A DNA stretch of 22,362 bases from a virus, in IMG/VR virus record IMGVR_UViG_3300000101_000007, positions 1 to 22,362 of that record. One strand, 5' to 3'. The stretch's first letter is position 1, and the number at the start of each line of letters is the position of its first letter. The notes beneath the pieces were generated by a model. That model saw only the letters and a program-made list of their open reading frames with translations, searched no databases and was not told the DNA's origin. Shown here one piece after another: positions 15,014 through 21,674 of the stretch. A program made the translations under genes and the position numbers.

Positions 15014-15673
15014 ATGATCCAAAATACCAAATATACAGTACCTTTAGAGGTGATAGAGGGTGTAATGGGCGATGTTTACGAAATAGGAAAATTTGATATT
15101 TCAGAACAGACTGGCAGTTTCTTTTATGATCCTTGGCAGTTAAAACCAGAGTACTTGGGTACACAATGGGAATCTATTTGGAATAGTTTACCAGAACCTA
15201 AAGGACAAGCTAGAATTATTATTTTAGAATCGCCTAGTTGCTATACCTCACATGCAGACATTGATAATCGATGGCACTTAAATTTATGTGGCGACGAAGC
15301 CTATCTTATTGACTTAGAAAAAGAAGAAATGTTTAAAACTGTACTTGACGGTAAATGGTATGACATGGACGCAGGTATTCCACACACTGCAATGAATATA
15401 GGAGCTCACATAAGAGCTCAACTAGTTGTAAGAAAATTACTACCTAAGAATATTATTAATGATCCAAAGCATGTTAGAATAACAGGCTCAGAAGGAAACG
15501 TAAGATACGAGTTTGATAAGTATCTAAGTCCGTGGTTAAACAGGGCGGCAAACAATCAAAAAGTTATTAGCAACGTAAAAGTTGTTGAACAAGGTATAGA
15601 GTTTGACATTGAAGCAGGATTAGTAAATCAAATTCCTGTTCCACCAAATATGAAAATAGGAATAGACGAATGA
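15014..15673 (+). CDS. Aspartyl/asparaginyl beta-hydroxylase-like dioxygenase
   Basis: The chosen start is ATG 15014 (219 residues), five bases after a late-like octamer; an in-frame ATG at 14978 would add 12 plausible residues and cannot be excluded. The double-stranded beta-helix signature is clear: CYTSHADIDNRWHLNL has His80, Asp82, Arg86 and His88, and GIPHTAMNIGAHIRAQLVVR has His124, Arg134 and Arg140. His-x-Asp and the distal His would bind Fe(II), and an Arg would hold 2-oxoglutarate. This is the pattern of Asp/Asn hydroxylase-like proteins (PF05118 type) found in marine phages. It opens a seven-gene plus-strand operon and overlaps the kinase-like gene by four bases. Confidence 0.72.
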   Translation: MIQNTKYTVPLEVIEGVMGDVYEIGKFDISEQTGSFFYDPWQLKPEYLGTQWESIWNSLPEPKGQARIIILESPSCYTSHADIDNRWHLNLCGDEAYLIDLEKEEMFKTVLDGKWYDMDAGIPHTAMNIGAHIRAQLVVRKLLPKNIINDPKHVRITGSEGNVRYEFDKYLSPWLNRAANNQKVISNVKVVEQGIEFDIEAGLVNQIPVPPNMKIGIDE

Positions 15674-16359
15674 AGGATTGGCAACCATATCTTAAATTAG
15701 ATGAAGTAGGGTTTCCGTGTATGGCACAGCAAACTTATGAACCTCTTATAAGTGGAGACGGAACAACATTTTGTAAAAATTATAATGTTGATAGTGAATA
15801 TCAAAAGATGGAGAACAAACCAAGACCACTTTACACTAAAGAAATTGTTGATTGGTTTTTTCAAAACGAACTAGCATACTTAGAGCTTTTTAAAGATAAA
15901 AAGTATGCACCAGAAGTTAAAGATATTGATTACAAAAATCAAAAGATTTATATTAAATGGTATGGCAAGAGCTGTAACCAAATAATTAATGATCCTGAAA
16001 TTAAAGAGTGGCCTGAGTATATGTGGCGTAGGCAAATTAGAGATATTATAGTTGACCAGTATGATGAAGGTATCTACAAGTTAACAATGTATCCACACTG
16101 TCACTATATTACAGATACAAAACAAATGAAAGCAATTGATTGGTACGGCTGTGTTCCTATTGACGATCCTTTCATTGAGCAAAAATATATGCAAGGTATT
16201 ATACACGACACAGCACAATTTAGACTAGACGAAACAGGTGAGCCAATTGACGATAAGGTCAATTTAGAAATTATGTTTAAGCGTAGTCTAGGAGAACATG
16301 TTTTATGGGGAGATGAAAACATGAGTTACATATACAAGGAATTGTTTGGAGATGGCTAA
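15670..16359 (+). CDS. Kinase-fold-like protein, paralogue of the gene at 19635
   Basis: The 229-residue protein shares a layout with the minus-strand protein at 19635: TFCKNYNVDSEYQ (33-45), APEVKDIDYKNQKIYIKWYGK (80-100), then GIYKLTMYPHCHYITDTKQMKAIDW (134-158). The last segment has the rhythm of the phosphotransferase/LPS-kinase catalytic loop ('l.H.D..p.Nil....g...iIDw'), but the catalytic HxD is not preserved, while Asp157 in the 'IDW' position is kept. It may be a degenerate kinase-like or substrate-binding protein; this is inference from spacing. AGGA precedes an ATGA overlap with the hydroxylase gene. Confidence 0.6.
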   Translation: MKDWQPYLKLDEVGFPCMAQQTYEPLISGDGTTFCKNYNVDSEYQKMENKPRPLYTKEIVDWFFQNELAYLELFKDKKYAPEVKDIDYKNQKIYIKWYGKSCNQIINDPEIKEWPEYMWRRQIRDIIVDQYDEGIYKLTMYPHCHYITDTKQMKAIDWYGCVPIDDPFIEQKYMQGIIHDTAQFRLDETGEPIDDKVNLEIMFKRSLGEHVLWGDENMSYIYKELFGDG

Positions 16360-16930
16360 ACTAGTTGGTACAACTAAAGATGTTATAGACTGGGATCCTA
16401 TAGTTGATCTGTGTGCTAAATGCACCACTGGCGATTATAATTCAGTTAAGACAGTTGTAGATCGTTCAGAAGGTAACTGGAGAGACAATCCAGAATTACT
16501 AGGCTCATATCACAATGTAATTGATACTTGGGATAAAGCAGGTTATAACCTAGATGAAATTCAATGGTGGGATTACTATCCTGGAGAACATTTTGATATT
16601 GACATACAAAACAAGTTTGCTAAAATTATAGATGCAGAGCCGTTGCGAGTATTTGTAAGTGATGTTGCTCCATGTAACAATGTTCCTTATCATTGGGACG
16701 TAGAAGATAAAGAAGAAGAATGGTTAAAACTAGGTGAACTTAAACGTTGGGTATGTTTTATGGACAAGCCACGTTGGGGTAATGTACTAGTGTTAGAAGA
16801 ACAAGCATTTCATAATGTAGCACAAGGCGAAATATGGGAATGGGATAGTTATAGAAGCTATCATGCAGGAACTTGTATGGGTGTACATCATCAATACTTG
16901 TTTCATTTTTTAGGAAGGCCGAACAAATGA
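16352..16930 (+). CDS. 2OG/Fe(II)-dioxygenase-like beta-helix protein (first of tandem pair)
   Basis: ATG 16352 gives 192 residues (a TTG at 16346 is also in frame). The signature is VPYHWDVED with His114-x-Asp116, then KRWVCFMDKPRWGNVLVLEE, AFHNVAQGEIWEWD, and SYHAGTCMG with His171 as the distal iron ligand candidate. An 'RWG.v.v' and '.QGe.WEWd' set sits between them, as in the following gene. The family resembles the Asp/Asn hydroxylase-like cupins. The next gene is a clear paralogue (DWDP/DWDS, HWDV, QG...WEW, HAGT), so the pair arose by duplication. Substrate unknown. Confidence 0.68.
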   Translation: MAKLVGTTKDVIDWDPIVDLCAKCTTGDYNSVKTVVDRSEGNWRDNPELLGSYHNVIDTWDKAGYNLDEIQWWDYYPGEHFDIDIQNKFAKIIDAEPLRVFVSDVAPCNNVPYHWDVEDKEEEWLKLGELKRWVCFMDKPRWGNVLVLEEQAFHNVAQGEIWEWDSYRSYHAGTCMGVHHQYLFHFLGRPNK

Positions 16931-17454
16931 AGCATTTAGGTGTATGTAATACTATTGATTGGGATAGTGTAATAGAACAATGTGCAAGTGTCGAACCTGA
17001 GTTTGTAGGACCTAGTCATAAGCGTGGTGACACTGTTCCTGGACTAGATCCTATATTAGATATGTGGGAAGAAGCAGGCATTAAAACTGTACACGAAGGT
17101 GGCACAGCAGGTTGGGATATGTTTATTCCAGGTAAACAATTTGATCAAAGCATAGTTGATGCTTGGAACGAGTTTTACGGATTAGACTGTAAAAACGTGT
17201 GGATAAGTAGAATACACCCAGGACGTTTTGCACCTATTCATTGGGACGTACATGACAATGAAGAAAACATTCCTGATTGTCCTAGATATCATTGCCATAT
17301 AGGCAGTCCGCAATGGGGGCATATTTTTATTGCTGGTAATGATACATTTTATAATATTCCACAAGGTGCAACTTACGAGTGGGAAGATAGAAAGATTTGG
17401 CACGCCGGAACAAATTGCGGAACAGTGCCTAAGTATATATGGAACGCATGGTAA
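16927..17454 (+). CDS. 2OG/Fe(II)-dioxygenase-like beta-helix protein (second of tandem pair)
   Basis: The start is ATG 16927, overlapping the previous stop as ATGA, with AGGAAGG upstream; 175 residues. FAPIHWDVHDNEE has His105-x-Asp107, SPQWGHIFIAGNDTFYNIPQGATYEWED continues the beta-helix, and IWHAGTNCG supplies His159. It parallels the preceding protein along its length but is shorter and lacks the RW arginine of that one. Two such enzymes side by side suggest hydroxylation at two positions or of two substrates. The next gene overlaps its stop by one base. Confidence 0.68.
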   Translation: MKHLGVCNTIDWDSVIEQCASVEPEFVGPSHKRGDTVPGLDPILDMWEEAGIKTVHEGGTAGWDMFIPGKQFDQSIVDAWNEFYGLDCKNVWISRIHPGRFAPIHWDVHDNEENIPDCPRYHCHIGSPQWGHIFIAGNDTFYNIPQGATYEWEDRKIWHAGTNCGTVPKYIWNAW

Positions 17455-18053
17455 TGGAAAACATTTTATATTTAGATCACCCGTGGATTTCTGTTTACAC
17501 AGATGTTGTAGATAATGAAACCTGTGATAAGTTTGTTAAAAAATATACAGAACTAGGAATGAATCCTAATGCAGGGTTAGAGTCTAGAGAACAAACATAC
17601 GGACAAATTACTGAAGAAGTAGAACAGCGTAGTATTAGCTGGGACACTTCATCTGAAGATAGACAGTTTTTTAGAGATAAAATTTGCGAAGTATTAAAGA
17701 TACCTGATAGTCATATTGAAGCTGGGGATATCTATAGATACGATACAGGCCAATACTTTGGACTGCACCACGACTTTCCATACACACCAGAAGACATTGC
17801 TTATTACGCAAAAGGAGGTGATAGAAAAGCAACTGCAATATTTTGGTTAAATGATGGATATGACGGAGGCGAATGTAAGTTTCCAGAGTTAGGTGTTTGT
17901 GTTACTCCTGAAAAAGGAGGAATGATGTACTTTGAGTACGACTATGAAGATGAAAAAATAAACAAAATGACAATACATGAAGGCATGCCAATTACTAAAG
18001 GAGCCAAGTGGATTGCTGCATTTTTTATTGCAAACGGTCCGAGGGTAGAATGA
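17454..18053 (+). CDS. Prolyl 4-hydroxylase-like 2OG/Fe(II) dioxygenase
   Basis: Start chosen at ATG 17454 (TAATG overlap; ATGs at 17439 and 17448 are in frame), 199 residues. IYRYDTGQYFGLHHDFPY carries His105-x-Asp107, GGDRKATAIFWLNDGYDGGECKFPELG is the classic P4H strand pair ('r..t...YLN....GGet.Fp..g'), VTPEKGGMMYF follows, and IHEGMPITKGAKW has distal His175 and Lys185 in the place where P4H binds the 2-oxoglutarate carboxylate. All expected catalytic residues are present, so it should be an active hydroxylase. Phage and host relatives act on proline-like peptide residues or small molecules; the substrate here is unknown. Confidence 0.88.
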   Translation: MENILYLDHPWISVYTDVVDNETCDKFVKKYTELGMNPNAGLESREQTYGQITEEVEQRSISWDTSSEDRQFFRDKICEVLKIPDSHIEAGDIYRYDTGQYFGLHHDFPYTPEDIAYYAKGGDRKATAIFWLNDGYDGGECKFPELGVCVTPEKGGMMYFEYDYEDEKINKMTIHEGMPITKGAKWIAAFFIANGPRVE

Positions 18054-18508
18054 ACGTTGTAGTATTAGGCGGAACAAAAGGAGTAGGGCAACTACTTTCA
18101 GCATATTTCAAACTTAAAAATGCTGATGTAAAAGAGTTTGGTAAAAGCAGTTCGTTTGATGAAGTAGTTGATGTTGCTAAAACTTGTGATGTTTTTATTT
18201 GCAATGCTTACGCAGATGGTAGGCAACTAAACTATATAGAAACACTAAAAGACTACAACATAAAAATTATAGTAAGTGGTAGTATTGCAGCAGATTCACC
18301 TGATCCTGATATGCCTGTGTACAGTTTAGATAAAAAGAACCTGCGTGAAAGAGTAATTGAATTATCACAATCTCGTCATACATGCAAAGCAGATATATTA
18401 CTACTAACACTAACAGGAACAGCAGTAAAAGAATATCAAACAATACATAACACAATAGACTATTGGTTAGAAAATAGCACAATTAACGAAATTAGGTTTA
18501 CAATATAA
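18050..18508 (+). CDS. Short SDR-type oxidoreductase
   Basis: The start is ATG 18050, inside the ATGA overlap with the hydroxylase, GAGGG upstream; 152 residues, shorter than usual SDRs (about 250). NVVVLGGTKGVGQ has the NAD(P)-binding glycine motif at 7-13, FICNAYADGRQL (49-60) the 'NNAG'-equivalent CNAY, IVSGSIAA (74-81) the catalytic Ser, and Tyr91-SLD-Lys95 the YxxxK pair. The C-terminal substrate region is missing or reduced. It is a paralogue of the following gene. It probably oxidises or reduces a hydroxyl/keto group on the product of the adjacent enzymes, perhaps as a heterodimer with its neighbour. Confidence 0.78.
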   Translation: MNVVVLGGTKGVGQLLSAYFKLKNADVKEFGKSSSFDEVVDVAKTCDVFICNAYADGRQLNYIETLKDYNIKIIVSGSIAADSPDPDMPVYSLDKKNLRERVIELSQSRHTCKADILLLTLTGTAVKEYQTIHNTIDYWLENSTINEIRFTI

Positions 18509-19108
18509 ATGACTAAAAAGATAGTGATTACAGGACACACCAGCGGTATTGGTAAAGCAATTTTTGATAAGTTTACAGAAGTAAGCTGTCATGAGATTAT
18601 AGGCATGAGTCGTAGCAACGGATATGATATTGAAAAAGATTTTGATAAAGTTGTACAAGAAGCAGCAGGCGCAGAAATTTTTATTAATAATGCATATAGA
18701 GATAAGCAGCAATTAAAGTTATTCCATGCACTTAAAGACAAAGTAGATATGATGATTGTTATGGGCAGTGTTAGCAGACAGTACCCTGAACTAATTACTA
18801 CAGACTATGTACAAGATAAGCAAGAACTTGCTGAAGCATGTAGATTAGAAAGTATTAATCCAGAAGGTATTCCTGTACTGCATTTAGATCTAGGATTTAT
18901 TGAAGGCACCACAGTAGAAAACGATGACCCTACTGCATTTGTAAGCGATTACAATACACCATTAAGTGATATAGTTGACACAATAATATTTTGGGCAAGT
19001 CACCCTAATATACGTCAAATTGAATTTAGGTGGAAATTAACTGATCACGTACTAAAAGAACTAGAACGTACCAATCCTAACTTAGACCCATCTAGGGTAC
19101 AATTCTAA
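18509..19108 (+). CDS. SDR-family NAD(P)-dependent oxidoreductase
   Basis: The 199-residue protein begins directly after the previous stop. KIVITGHTSGIG gives the nucleotide-binding motif at 8-15, GMSRSNGYDI the second strand with Arg, FINNAYRDKQQ (58-68) the NNAG-equivalent NNAY, VMGSVSRQ (84-91) the serine, and Tyr100-VQD-Lys104 the catalytic YxxxK. It is a compact SDR. With the previous gene it forms a diverged tandem pair. It ends the seven-gene plus-strand operon, and its last 27 bases overlap the end of the minus-strand gene at 19082. An oxidation following hydroxylation is a sensible role, though the substrate is unknown. Confidence 0.88.
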   Translation: MTKKIVITGHTSGIGKAIFDKFTEVSCHEIIGMSRSNGYDIEKDFDKVVQEAAGAEIFINNAYRDKQQLKLFHALKDKVDMMIVMGSVSRQYPELITTDYVQDKQELAEACRLESINPEGIPVLHLDLGFIEGTTVENDDPTAFVSDYNTPLSDIVDTIIFWASHPNIRQIEFRWKLTDHVLKELERTNPNLDPSRVQF

Positions 19109-19642
19109 ATTAGCATAAAATTTATCGGGGTGTATTTCCCACACAGTTTGGTCTGTGTGTCTATAATGTACTTCTTTAATTTTACTTACTACACCTATCT
19201 TAGCAAGTGTAGGAAAATATATAGAGTGTACTAGACGCTGACTTCCTTCTTTACTTTTATTTGATGTAGCAAACACTCTGCCTTTATCTTTTGTCCATTC
19301 TAAACAAGCTGGTAGCATAAACTGATCTGTCAAGTTTTGATGTTCAGCACAAAGCCTATTTGCTTTTACTAATCCGTTGTGTGGTCTTGCTTCTCCAAAC
19401 GTACATACTCTTGTAAGTATTCTATATGAGTTAGGTCCCATAACATCATCAAACGAATGTGCTGCTACACTTCCTATTGCTTTATCATCACTATAAAGTA
19501 TCCAAGCATTCCATTCACGTTCGTTGTGAAAGCAATCAATCATTGCTTTTTGACTAGCATTATTAACAAACCCACGTCGGTCTGCTTCATTGTAAAACTC
19601 AGACAAGTCTAAGTCTTTGTTCCACTGTACCATCTTATGCAT
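19082..19642 (-). CDS. Conserved phage protein, possibly GNAT-like
   Basis: ATG 19642 lies just inside the end of the kinase-like gene and gives 186 residues; ATG 19633 is also possible. WNAWILYSDDKAIGSVAAHSF looks like the paired central strands of a GNAT acetyltransferase, followed by YRILTRVCTFGEARP, a DQFMLPACLEW segment, ATSNKSKEGSQRLVH and FPTLAKIGVV. I recall similar proteins in marine phages but cannot place the family with confidence. No acetyl-CoA loop of the RxxGxG type is obvious. It ends in a 27-base convergent overlap with the SDR gene. Function uncertain; acyl transfer is a guess based on fold style. Confidence 0.55.
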   Translation of the reverse strand: MHKMVQWNKDLDLSEFYNEADRRGFVNNASQKAMIDCFHNEREWNAWILYSDDKAIGSVAAHSFDDVMGPNSYRILTRVCTFGEARPHNGLVKANRLCAEHQNLTDQFMLPACLEWTKDKGRVFATSNKSKEGSQRLVHSIYFPTLAKIGVVSKIKEVHYRHTDQTVWEIHPDKFYANLELYPRWV

Positions 19643-20327
19643 AGATTGCTTTTGCCTTTTCCATAACTTCATCAGGGAAGTTTGTTTTAAAACTATCAAA
19701 TGCTAGTAACTGTATTTGTGAATGAGGAGTATCTTTGTTTACGTCGATTCCAGCAGCTTCCATTTTAGGAAACAAGTCTGCTTGTCTATCTTCACTGATG
19801 TGACTCATCACACTGCGTAAACTAATACCAAGATCCTGATCACTGTATGTAAAGAAGTAATTAATACTTTTTAGTTTCCCCTCAACCACAAAATAACTGC
19901 TAGGGTGCATACTGTATTTGTACAACCCCAGATCCTTGTGTGCTTGAATAATCTCAAGCATTTGTTCTTCCCAATTATCAACTACACTGTAGTCGTTACC
20001 TTCACAACCTGCTAGTTCCCACATGTCAGGCCCATCAATTTTTAAGTATAGTTTTTTATTCATAAAATCAATATCTTGTATCTCTGGAACATGTTGTGGA
20101 TACTTCAATTCCATTTGCTGTATAAAGTTAACTTCACGTAACCATTTTTCTTCCATTAGGTCAGGATCCACTACTTGATTATGCCCACCATGATATTGTT
20201 CATCATTATAGTACCATTGGCAAAATGTCTTTTTATCCTTACTGATCAAACTAGTATATATTAGATTATTTCGGCATTGACCTTTACCAGGAACTGTGTT
20301 ATAATAATATTCAAAGTTGTTACTCAT
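19635..20327 (-). CDS. Kinase-fold-like protein, paralogue of the gene at 15670
   Basis: This 230-residue protein matches the one at 15670 block by block: TFCQWYYNDEQYH (34-46), VPEIQDIDFMNKKLYLKIDG (80-99), GLYKYSMHPSSYFVVEGKLKSINY (134-157). Compared with aminoglycoside/LPS-kinase-type proteins, the 'H.D..p.N' loop reads YSMHPSSYF and the 'IDW' aspartate is replaced by Asn156 (SINY), so normal phosphotransfer is doubtful. A late helix-rich tail (FPKMEAAGIDVNKD and after) is not shared. The ATG follows the octamer GTTAAATA after five bases and there is no Shine-Dalgarno. It opens a two-gene minus-strand operon. Confidence 0.6.
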   Translation of the reverse strand: MSNNFEYYYNTVPGKGQCRNNLIYTSLISKDKKTFCQWYYNDEQYHGGHNQVVDPDLMEEKWLREVNFIQQMELKYPQHVPEIQDIDFMNKKLYLKIDGPDMWELAGCEGNDYSVVDNWEEQMLEIIQAHKDLGLYKYSMHPSSYFVVEGKLKSINYFFTYSDQDLGISLRSVMSHISEDRQADLFPKMEAAGIDVNKDTPHSQIQLLAFDSFKTNFPDEVMEKAKAIYA

Positions 20328-20332
20328 AGTAC

Positions 20333-20340
20333 TATTTAAC
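20333..20340 (-). promoter_or_regulatory. T4-late-like octamer GTTAAATA
   Basis: Minus-strand GTTAAATA (20340-20333) ends five bases (GTACT) before the ATG at 20327. It directly abuts the plus-strand octamer at 20341-20348, so one 16-base block could serve both directions. No Shine-Dalgarno is present. Confidence 0.5.
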
Positions 20341-20348
20341 GGTAAGTA
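20341..20348 (+). promoter_or_regulatory. T4-late-like octamer GGTAAGTA
   Basis: GGTAAGTA ends five bases (TATAC) before ATG 20354. It is the most divergent copy of the octamer (G at the sixth position), but the spacing and the operon-leading position match the others. Confidence 0.4.
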
Positions 20349-20353
20349 TATAC

Positions 20354-21169
20354 ATGATTAGAGGAATTGGCGGAAAGCCTTACATTAACTTAGATCCACA
20401 CCTAGACATTTCGTCTTTTAAAGATCTGCATCCTGAGATTGCTAGAGGGTTTGCATTAGCAAGAGATTATGCAAAAGAGGGTACTTGGATGGCCCCTGGC
20501 TTTGAATGGAAGGATAGCAGTTATATTCTTAATTGGAAACCAATTTACAAAGCATGGGACGAGTATCAAGCATTAGATGATAACGATCCTATTAAAATCG
20601 AAGGTAATAAAATATTACCTACAGACTTTGGCGATTACAAACAGCGTAATATATTCACACGCTATTTAAAAGCAACAATGGGTGCTAATGATCCATACAT
20701 TTACTACTTCCTTTGGAATGAAGGTGACTGGAATGAACGTAATGCTGAAAGACAAAAGACTGAAGAAAGCAAATACTTTCCAGGTGTTGTAAAATGGGTA
20801 GAAGATTTACAAGCAAATAATATCATTGAACGCATTGGTAGAGTTATTTTCTTTCACTGCGATCATAATGGTAGAGCATTTGAACATAGAGATCTAGATG
20901 CAGACAACGGAGTACACGATGATAAACAATATAGTCCGCACAATAATGAATTCATACATATACGCTATCGCACAAAGAGAGGATTTTATATTTGGGATCC
21001 AGAGAGCGAGAACAAACATTACTTAAACTGTAACGCTGCTTTTTGGAATGACCAAGACTGGCACGGTGGCGAAAACAGTGTAGAAGTTGAATACGGTTTA
21101 CGTATTGACTGCAAATTTACAAACGATTTTAGAAAGAGGCTAGGGATTGATCATCTCAAAACATATTAG
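20354..21169 (+). CDS. 2OG/Fe(II)-dioxygenase-like beta-helix protein
   Basis: The 271-residue protein has a helical N-terminal half rich in Trp and Tyr. The C-terminal beta-helix contains FFHCDHNGRAFEHRDLD with His178-x-Asp180, IHIRYRTKRGFYIWDPES, HYLNCNAAFWND, DWHGGENS with His237 and YGLRIDCKF with Arg250, the expected iron and 2-oxoglutarate ligand set of Asp/Asn hydroxylase-like enzymes. It leads a two-gene plus-strand operon (octamer five bases before the ATG). Another beta-helix protein follows after four bases. Substrate not predictable. Confidence 0.7.
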   Translation: MIRGIGGKPYINLDPHLDISSFKDLHPEIARGFALARDYAKEGTWMAPGFEWKDSSYILNWKPIYKAWDEYQALDDNDPIKIEGNKILPTDFGDYKQRNIFTRYLKATMGANDPYIYYFLWNEGDWNERNAERQKTEESKYFPGVVKWVEDLQANNIIERIGRVIFFHCDHNGRAFEHRDLDADNGVHDDKQYSPHNNEFIHIRYRTKRGFYIWDPESENKHYLNCNAAFWNDQDWHGGENSVEVEYGLRIDCKFTNDFRKRLGIDHLKTY

Positions 21170-21173
21170 AAAC

Positions 21174-21674
21174 ATGGAGTGGATAGGTAACTTTAATAAG
21201 GATATAAGTAAAGACCTTAATGACCTTGTGATGATTACAGAAGGACAAGCTCGTCCTGGTGACTGGAAGCCTATTAATGATGTTGAAAGAAATCTTTGGG
21301 AAAAAGGTAAATCAACATTTGACTTTAGTAAGACAATGTGGTATGTGTACGAGCAACAAGACCTACAAATAGATTTAAAGTTTCCATGGACAGACGGTAA
21401 ATGTCATTGGTGGATTACTAAACTGCTACCTGGGCAAATGATGCCTATGCACACAGATCCACATACCCATGAAGAACAAACATGCAAACGTTACTGGGTA
21501 CCTTTACAAGATTATGTTCCAGGACATGTTTTTATATATGACGAATTAATGATGCAGAACTATAAAAGGGGTGATGTATTTCAATACGAAAATTCAACAG
21601 ACGAGCATGGTGCTGCTAACCTTTCTTTTGTTCCAAGAATAGTATTACAGGTTACTGAGTATACCAGTCACTAG
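21174..21674 (+). CDS. 2OG/Fe(II)-dioxygenase-like beta-helix protein
   Basis: Start taken as ATG 21174 (166 residues); a TTG at 21147 would overlap the previous gene and is less likely. LLPGQMMPMHTDPHTHEE carries His93-x-Asp95, KRYWVPLQDYVPGHVFIYDE the middle strands, YKRGDVFQYENSTDEHGAANL His145, and FVPRIVLQVT Arg155. The layout resembles phage Asp/Asn or P4H-like dioxygenases. It is the sixth beta-helix protein in region 3. Its last 23 bases overlap the convergent minus-strand gene. Confidence 0.7.
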   Translation: MEWIGNFNKDISKDLNDLVMITEGQARPGDWKPINDVERNLWEKGKSTFDFSKTMWYVYEQQDLQIDLKFPWTDGKCHWWITKLLPGQMMPMHTDPHTHEEQTCKRYWVPLQDYVPGHVFIYDELMMQNYKRGDVFQYENSTDEHGAANLSFVPRIVLQVTEYTSH

